A stretch of DNA of 64,000 bases, taken from contig CAZHDW010000006.1 in assembly GCA_964531265.1 (NCBI GenBank), positions 31,036 to 95,035 on the forward strand. Direction: 5' to 3'. Under the pieces are notes generated by a model. That model made no database searches. It saw only the letters and a list, made by a program, of their open reading frames with translations, and was not told the DNA's origin. Position 1 is the first letter of the stretch; each line of letters starts with the position of its first letter. Below, one piece after another: positions 59,075 to 64,000 of the stretch. The position numbers were made by a program, and so were the translations under genes. This stretch comes from Hominenteromicrobium sp964531265 (GTDB lineage: Bacteria; Bacillota; Clostridia; Oscillospirales; Acutalibacteraceae).

Positions 59075-59745
59075 GACCGCGCCTCCAAACGATAGCCGAC
59101 ATTGCGAACGGTCTCTATGTACTTTCCATAGTCGCCAAGCTTCTGACGGAGAGTTCTTATATGCATATCAAGAGTTCTTGTCTCGCCGACAAAATTCTCT
59201 CTCCACACCTCGGCAAAAAGCTGTTCGCGCGTGAAGGCCGTGCCGGGATGGGACAAAAACAACCTTAACAGCTCATATTCCTTGTAGGTAAGCTGCACTC
59301 TCTTGTCGTCGACCGTCACCGTATGCTCATCGAGATTCAGCGTCAGGCCCTCAAGCTTCAGCAGCTTCTGCACCGATGCGCCCCTGTATCTGCGCAGAAC
59401 AGCTTTTATGCGCGATACAAGCTCCATGATACCAAAGGGCTTTACAACATAGTCGTCAGCGCCGAGATCAAGACTCTGTATCTTGTCATATTCCGTTCCC
59501 TTGGCAGTGGCCATTATCACCGGAAGATCGGCCAGGCGTGCATCGCCCCGTATTCTTTTCAGCAATTCCACCCCGTCAATTCCGGGAAGCATAACATCCA
59601 GAACCACCAGCTCCGGACGATCCGTTTGAAGAGCCTCCCAAAAGGAAGTGCCGTCCTCAAAGCCCTCCGCCTCGAAGCCCGTTGAGCGCAGTGCATATAT
59701 TTCAATATCGCGGATGGCGGCATCGTCCTCCACACACCAGATCAT
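59071..59745 (-). CDS. phoB: Phosphate response regulator PhoB
   Basis: A 224-residue OmpR-family regulator. Acidic pocket EDD near the N terminus, phosphoacceptor D50 in VVLDVMLPG, conserved Thr/Lys in ATAKG and VVKPF, and a C-terminal winged helix with EYELLRLFLSHPGTAFTREQL and a recognition helix before GYRLEARS. The ATG at 59745 overlaps the phoU stop (TGATG), with GGAGG 7 bases upstream. Probably binds the Pho-box-like repeats upstream of pstS. Confidence 0.95.
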   Translation of the reverse strand: MIWCVEDDAAIRDIEIYALRSTGFEAEGFEDGTSFWEALQTDRPELVVLDVMLPGIDGVELLKRIRGDARLADLPVIMATAKGTEYDKIQSLDLGADDYVVKPFGIMELVSRIKAVLRRYRGASVQKLLKLEGLTLNLDEHTVTVDDKRVQLTYKEYELLRLFLSHPGTAFTREQLFAEVWRENFVGETRTLDMHIRTLRQKLGDYGKYIETVRNVGYRLEARS

Positions 59746-60398
59746 CAATTTACCTCCTCACCTTCATGCAGACCTGTCACGGCATAGATAACCCAATTTG
59801 CCAAGTTGCATGCGTGGTCACCTATTCGCTCCAGGTATTTTGCTATCATCAGGAGATCAAGCGCATGCTCGCCGTCCTGTGGCTTCTTCGCAATGATCTC
59901 GATAAGCTGCTTTTTTACCGAAAGGAAGGCGTTGTCCACCGTATCATCGTAATCGATGACCTCCTGTGCCAATTTGACATCCCTCTTTACATATGCATCC
60001 ACACTGTCAGTAACCATCTTTATTACGGCCGAAGCCATTTCCTTCAGGTACGTATGCTCGGTCACGGCTTTACCGTTCAAAAATGTGACTATCTCCGATA
60101 TGTCCTCCGCCTGATCTCCGATACGCTCCATATCGGTTATCATCTTAAGTGCTGCGGATATCTGTCGCAGATCCTTTGCGACCGGCTGCTGCTGCAAAAG
60201 CAGCTTCATGCATATGCTCTCGATATCGCGTTCCTTCTGGTCTATTTCCTTATCCATGGGCTTGACTCTTGCCGCAAGCTCGGTCTTTCCGCTTGTGAGT
60301 GCAGAGGCCGCCAGAGCAATGACCTCCTCGCACAGAGCGCCCATTTCTATCATCTCATGATTCAGCAGATTAAGCTGTTCATCAAGTCTACTTCTCAT
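59745..60398 (-). CDS. phoU: Phosphate transport regulator PhoU
   Basis: A 217-residue protein of two three-helix bundle PhoU repeats with family metal motifs of the E/DxxxD form: EKDxE-like KEIDQKERDIES and ITDMERIGDQAEDI, then LMIAKYLERIGDHACNLA. It dampens PhoR signalling and PstSCAB activity when phosphate is sufficient. One base overlap with pstB. Confidence 0.95.
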   Translation of the reverse strand: MRSRLDEQLNLLNHEMIEMGALCEEVIALAASALTSGKTELAARVKPMDKEIDQKERDIESICMKLLLQQQPVAKDLRQISAALKMITDMERIGDQAEDISEIVTFLNGKAVTEHTYLKEMASAVIKMVTDSVDAYVKRDVKLAQEVIDYDDTVDNAFLSVKKQLIEIIAKKPQDGEHALDLLMIAKYLERIGDHACNLANWVIYAVTGLHEGEEVN

Positions 60399-61150
60399 TA
60401 TCCGAATCTCCCTGTAATATAATCTTCTGTGCGCTTATCCTCCGGCTGAGAGAACAGCTTTTCGGTGTTGCCGAATTCTATCAGCTCGCCGAGCAGGAAA
60501 AACGCTGTCTGGTCGGAAATACGAACAGCCTGCTGCATATTATGAGTGACTATGACAATAGTATACTTTTCTTTCAGCGAAATGGCAAGCTCTTCTATTT
60601 TGGAAGTTGAAATCGGGTCGAGTGCAGAAGTCGGCTCATCCATCAGCAGCACCTGCGGCTCCACCGCCAAAGCTCTTGCTATGCAAAGTCTTTGCTGCTG
60701 TCCGCCGGACATTCCGAGTGCGCTCTTTTTCAGCCTGTCCTTGCTCTCGTCCCAGATAGCCGCCGCACGGAGCGAGCGCTCAACTATTTCATCGAGCTTT
60801 GCCTTTGATTTGATACCATGCGTACGCGGCCCATAGGCGATATTATCATAGATGCTCATCGGGAACGGATTCGGCTTCTGGAAAACCATACCTACCTGCC
60901 TGCGAAGCTCGCTGACATTCACTCCCTGAGAATAGATATTCTCGCCGTTGTAACATACCTCACCGGTAATTTTAACCTCCGGAACAAGGTCATTCATGCG
61001 GTTGAGAGTCTTCAAAAATGTGGATTTACCGCATCCCGACGGGCCTATAAGGGCTGTTATGCTCTTTTCCGGGATATCCATGTTGATATTTTTGAGCGCC
61101 TGTGTATTTCCGTACCACAGACAAAGCTCCTTTGAAGTAAGTATACTCAT
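60398..61150 (-). CDS. pstB: Phosphate ABC transporter ATP-binding protein
   Basis: A 250-residue ATPase of the high-affinity phosphate importer. Walker A GPSGCGKST, Q-loop VFQKPNPFPMSIYDN (characteristic of PstB), signature MSGGQQQR, Walker B LLMDEPTSALD. The ATG at 61150 has AAGAGGA upstream and overlaps the pstA stop by 4 bases. Confidence 0.97.
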   Translation of the reverse strand: MSILTSKELCLWYGNTQALKNINMDIPEKSITALIGPSGCGKSTFLKTLNRMNDLVPEVKITGEVCYNGENIYSQGVNVSELRRQVGMVFQKPNPFPMSIYDNIAYGPRTHGIKSKAKLDEIVERSLRAAAIWDESKDRLKKSALGMSGGQQQRLCIARALAVEPQVLLMDEPTSALDPISTSKIEELAISLKEKYTIVIVTHNMQQAVRISDQTAFFLLGELIEFGNTEKLFSQPEDKRTEDYITGRFG

Positions 61151-62004
61151 AGATCGTTCCTCTTCTTGAAATATTTTCCGACAAGTGTTGCACACAGGTT
61201 TATTATCACGGTAAGCACCATGAGGATCGCCGCTATCGCAAAGGCAACTTCAAATTCGCCGTCTGTTTTGGCATAGGAATAAAGTGCTACAGTCAGTGTT
61301 GAGCCGGCACTCATGAGACCGCTGAAAAAGCCGTTTATCGTATGTGCAAAGCCGGCGGTAAACAGCAATGCGGCGGATTCGCCGGTTATTCTGCCGATAG
61401 CAAGAATGCATCCGGTCACAACGCCGTCAACACACCCGGGAAGCACCACCGTTCTGATAACGCGCCATTTACCGGCACCCAGACCGAAGGCGCCCTCGCG
61501 GTAGCTCTGCGGCACCGTCTTAAGACTCTCCTGTGTGGTTCTCATTATATTCGGCAGATTCATTATGACCAGTGTAAGGCTTCCGGCCAGAAGGCACGAG
61601 CCCATGTGATTTGAAAACAACAGCATTCCCACAAGGCCGTATATTATAGACGGAATGCCGGAAAGTGTTTCCGCCGCATACTCTATTATTTTGACTATTC
61701 TTTGATTCGTCGCATATTCGTTCAGGTATATCGCAGCACCCACACCGAGCGGCAGCACGATTATCAGTGTTGCAACGATAACATAGACAGTATTCAGGAT
61801 GTTGGGCAGAATGCCTATGCGTTCGTTTATGTAGCTGACACCGGTTGTCAGAAACTCAAGGGAGATATTCGGTACACCATTAATCATGACATAGCCTATC
61901 ATAAACAGGACAAGAGCGGCTGTGACGGTGATCGATAACAGCATGAGCGCACGCATTATCGTTATATAAGTACTTCTTCTTGCAGGTATTTTTTCTTTAA
62001 GCAC
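61147..62004 (-). CDS. pstA: Phosphate ABC transporter permease PstA
   Basis: A 285-residue permease with six helices. The family segments YAAETLSGIPSIIYGLVGMLLF and the EAA-like REGAFGLGAGKWRVIRTVVLPGCVDGVVTG are evident. It is two bases after pstC, translationally close to pstB. Confidence 0.96.
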   Translation of the reverse strand: MLKEKIPARRSTYITIMRALMLLSITVTAALVLFMIGYVMINGVPNISLEFLTTGVSYINERIGILPNILNTVYVIVATLIIVLPLGVGAAIYLNEYATNQRIVKIIEYAAETLSGIPSIIYGLVGMLLFSNHMGSCLLAGSLTLVIMNLPNIMRTTQESLKTVPQSYREGAFGLGAGKWRVIRTVVLPGCVDGVVTGCILAIGRITGESAALLFTAGFAHTINGFFSGLMSAGSTLTVALYSYAKTDGEFEVAFAIAAILMVLTVIINLCATLVGKYFKKRNDL

Positions 62005-62006
62005 AC

Positions 62007-62879
62007 TCAGCCCTCCTTATTTCTCTTCAAAAAGAAATTGAGTACAGCATTTATCAGCATTATGAAGAGGAACAGCACCAATGCGATCGAAAACAGTGCC
62101 TGACGCTGCAATCCGCTCGAATATGCCATTTCGCTGCCCACTATGGTCGTCATGAAGTGCACGCTCTGGAAAAGTGAATCCGGCATGTTCGGAGCACTTC
62201 CGCAAACCATCATAACCGCCATAGCCTCACCTATCGCCCTACCGACACCAAGAACTATCGCTGTTGCAATGCCGCTCATGGCAGCGGGCACCGAGACCTT
62301 AAAGTAGGTCTCTACCGGTGTTGCACCGAGGGCCAACGATGCATCCTCATATTCCTTCGGGACAGCCTCAAGTGCGGTTACTGAAACCTTGATTATTGAC
62401 GGCAGGATCATGACCGCAAGGACGAATATCGCTGCAAGCAGGCTTGCGCCGTCGGAAAGATTGAAAAGCTTTCTGATACCCGGAACAAGCACCATCATTC
62501 CCACAAGACCATATACAACGGACGGGATGCCGGCCAAAAGGCTCACCGCCTGCTGCATGACCGATTTAACTTTTTTTGGCGCCATTTTTGCAAGATACAC
62601 TGCGGCAAAGAAGCCTATCGGCACTCCCATTACAATTGCGCCGGCCGTACCGTATATACTTGTAAGCAGAAAAGGAAGTATGCCGTATTTCGGCTCAGCC
62701 GCCGAGGATGCCCACTCTTCACCGAAGAGAAATTCTTTAAGGCCTATTTCACGTATTGCCGGAATACCGGAAATAACCAGATATGCAGAAATCAGCAGGA
62801 CGCATCCCACTGTTACAAGACCCAATATCAGGAATATACCGTGTATCACCGTTTCCGACACATTCTTTTTGTTTTTCAT
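62007..62879 (-). CDS. pstC: Phosphate ABC transporter permease PstC
   Basis: A 290-residue permease. A long first extracytoplasmic loop (GLKEFLFGEEW...KYGILPFLLTS), LLAGIPSVVYGLVGMMVL, and the coupling loop ASLALGATPVETYFKVSVPAAMSG identify PstC. It follows pstS after a 61-base interval containing a hairpin. Confidence 0.96.
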   Translation of the reverse strand: MKNKKNVSETVIHGIFLILGLVTVGCVLLISAYLVISGIPAIREIGLKEFLFGEEWASSAAEPKYGILPFLLTSIYGTAGAIVMGVPIGFFAAVYLAKMAPKKVKSVMQQAVSLLAGIPSVVYGLVGMMVLVPGIRKLFNLSDGASLLAAIFVLAVMILPSIIKVSVTALEAVPKEYEDASLALGATPVETYFKVSVPAAMSGIATAIVLGVGRAIGEAMAVMMVCGSAPNMPDSLFQSVHFMTTIVGSEMAYSSGLQRQALFSIALVLFLFIMLINAVLNFFLKRNKEG

Positions 62880-62900
62880 CTATACCACCTTAATGGTTGA

Positions 62901-62924
62901 CAGCGGCGGTACTGCACCGCCGCT
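62901..62924 (-). promoter_or_regulatory. Hairpin between pstS and pstC
   Basis: CAGCGGCGG-TGCAGT-CCGCCGCTG-type perfect stem without T run. Such structures stabilise the upstream mRNA and raise binding protein over permease. Confidence 0.7.
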
Positions 62925-62940
62925 GAATGATAACCTTAGC

Positions 62941-63744
62941 TTAGTTTGCCGGAACAACACCGGATGCGGAAATAACTTCGTTTGCATCTCCGGAGGTTGC
63001 ATAATCGAAGAACTTCTGAGCAGCCTTGGAAAGCTCCTTGTCATCCTTTGTTACCAGTACGAACGGACGCTGTACTGCGTATGTGCCGTCCTTAATTGTT
63101 GCCTCGCTCGGCTCTACGCCTCCGACGGATACCGCCTTTACGCTGTCCTTGATGGTTGCAAGGGATGCATAACCGATGGCGTTCGGGTTATTGGCAACTG
63201 TTGTGATTACGTCGCCGTTGGAGCTGAGCTCCTGACGATACTGGCACTCATCGGATGTGCCTGTGATGCTCTCAAAGCCGTCTCTTGTGCCGGAATTAGC
63301 CTCGCGGCCGATGAGCACGATCTCATTGTCCTCGCCGCCAATCTCGGACCAGTTTGTGATCTTGCCGGTGTAGATATCGGCGATCTGCTCAAGAGTGAGA
63401 TCAGCCACCGGGTTTTCCGGATTTACAATCACTGCAATGCCGTCATAAGCCAGAACAGTTCCTGTGAGGCCGTTTGCCTTTTCGTCATCCTTCAGATTTC
63501 TGGAGGAAAGGCCGATATCGCAGCGTCCCTCCTGCACAGCCTGGATTCCGCTTCCGGAGCCTGTTGCATTGTAGGTCAGCTTAATGCCTGTGTCGCCCTC
63601 AAAGGCTTCGCCGAGAGCGCCTATTACCTTACTCATGGATGTTGAACCATCCGTAGATACTGTGCCTGTCTCGCCTGCGGAGCAGCCTGCGATGCAGCCG
63701 ACTACCATAACAGCAGCGATAATGATTGAAATAAGCTTTTTCAT
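62941..63744 (-). CDS. pstS: Phosphate-binding lipoprotein PstS
   Basis: Extracellular phosphate receptor, 267 residues. Signal peptide with lipobox CIAGC (Cys about residue 20). Phosphate-contact motifs GSTSMSKV and SGSGIQAVQEGRCDIG, and RDGF with ANSGTRDG downstream. The ATG at 63744 has AAGGAG 9 bases upstream; an ATG six bases earlier is also possible. It is the first gene of the operon pstS-C-A-B-phoU-phoB-phoR. Confidence 0.97.
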   Translation of the reverse strand: MKKLISIIIAAVMVVGCIAGCSAGETGTVSTDGSTSMSKVIGALGEAFEGDTGIKLTYNATGSGSGIQAVQEGRCDIGLSSRNLKDDEKANGLTGTVLAYDGIAVIVNPENPVADLTLEQIADIYTGKITNWSEIGGEDNEIVLIGREANSGTRDGFESITGTSDECQYRQELSSNGDVITTVANNPNAIGYASLATIKDSVKAVSVGGVEPSEATIKDGTYAVQRPFVLVTKDDKELSKAAQKFFDYATSGDANEVISASGVVPAN

Positions 63745-63795
63745 TGTCATACACTCCTTAGTATGCTTTATTTGTTTTTTCAGCTCACAGCTATA

Positions 63796-63816
63796 AGTAT
63801 ACAAACGCGATGTAAA
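63796..63816 (-). promoter_or_regulatory. pstS promoter with Pho-box-like repeats
   Basis: On the minus strand a -10 box TATACT (63796-63801) is preceded by TTTGTA (63800-63805) and TTTACA (63811-63816) on an 11-base period, with further TTACAA-like repeats to about 63838. The 11-base phasing of TT(A/T)ACA-type hexamers is the known Pho-box format of Firmicutes. There is no good -35 box, as expected for a PhoB-activated promoter. Confidence 0.55.
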
Positions 63817-63902
63817 CTCCAAAATCCTGTTTTTGTAAAATCTGTGTCAAAACGCGATTTTTCGGTGATATTTAGGAAAGTAAAATTTTCTGTAAAAAAC
63901 AC

Positions 63903-63931
63903 TTGACATTTTCAAAAGAGCATAGTATAAT
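63903..63931 (+). promoter_or_regulatory. Promoter of the initiator tRNA
   Basis: TTGACA (63903-63908), 17 bases, TATAAT (63926-63931), full consensus. It fires away from pstS. Confidence 0.85.
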
Positions 63932-63958
63932 AATTGAGCACTCAGGAAGTGCTGATAT

Positions 63959-64000
<42 letters not shown>

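Overview
The window reads as a chromosomal segment of a low-to-mid GC, Gram-positive anaerobe of the class Clostridia, most likely an Oscillospiraceae/Ruminococcaceae-type gut commensal. This is inferred from strong AGGAGG ribosome sites, TTGACA-17-TATAAT promoters, Gram-positive lipoprotein signals, CsoR and MerR regulation, a B12-dependent MetH, FeoA/FeoB with a FeoB-associated Cys-rich peptide, and GH30/GH78 glycosidases. The species cannot be named from sequence alone. Nearly all of the window is coding. There is no phage, insertion sequence, CRISPR array or rRNA.

Layout. 0-3.3 kb: aconitase and NADP-isocitrate dehydrogenase (2-oxoglutarate/glutamate branch). 3.3-5.5 kb: a broken GH78 rhamnosidase and two small unknown proteins. 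5.5-13.6 kb: an oligopeptide ABC transporter operon (oppA-B-C-D-F plus a 72-residue membrane protein) in which OppC carries a complete seven-bladed RCC1-like propeller and OppF a ~180-residue coiled-coil insertion. 13.7-19.4 kb: an aldo/keto reductase behind a MerR-type promoter, tRNA-Leu(GAG), a GH30 glycosidase, a HEPN-like/CBS protein, a zinc alcohol dehydrogenase and a metal exporter. 19.5-21.9 kb: OB-fold protein plus two amidohydrolases. 22-27.6 kb: asnS and a metF-activation-metH folate/B12 methionine operon. 27.7-36.6 kb: a zinc-ribbon protein, two MATE pumps, a giant MacB-like ABC protein, a TetR regulator and a double-cupin protein. 36.7-39.8 kb: the iron operon feoA/feoB with two TTAG-N6-CTAA operator-like dyads. 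39.9-45 kb: NhaC antiporter, esterase/metallo-beta-lactamase fusion, SGNH hydrolase and a propeller glycosidase-like protein. 45-49.2 kb: ACT-regulator, hom, thrB, lysC (threonine/lysine pathway). 49.3-49.64 kb: a candidate structured RNA. 49.66-55 kb: a membrane protein, copA/csoR under a double CsoR box, and a MerR/YitT divergent pair. 55-57.2 kb: an intact GH78-type gene. 57.4-63.8 kb: the whole phosphate regulon core phoR-phoB-phoU-pstB-pstA-pstC-pstS. The window ends inside an initiator tRNA-Met.

How they work together: peptide uptake, plant-glycan trimming (GH30, GH78, propeller glycosidase), amino-acid biosynthesis (glutamate, Asp family, methionine), and metal and phosphate homeostasis, each with its own visible operator. 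The most unusual element is the peptide transporter with a sensor-like propeller outside the membrane and a coiled coil in one ATPase. The second is the 49.3-49.64 kb RNA candidate, which has nested perfect helices and its own terminator, with the next operon's promoter directly behind it.
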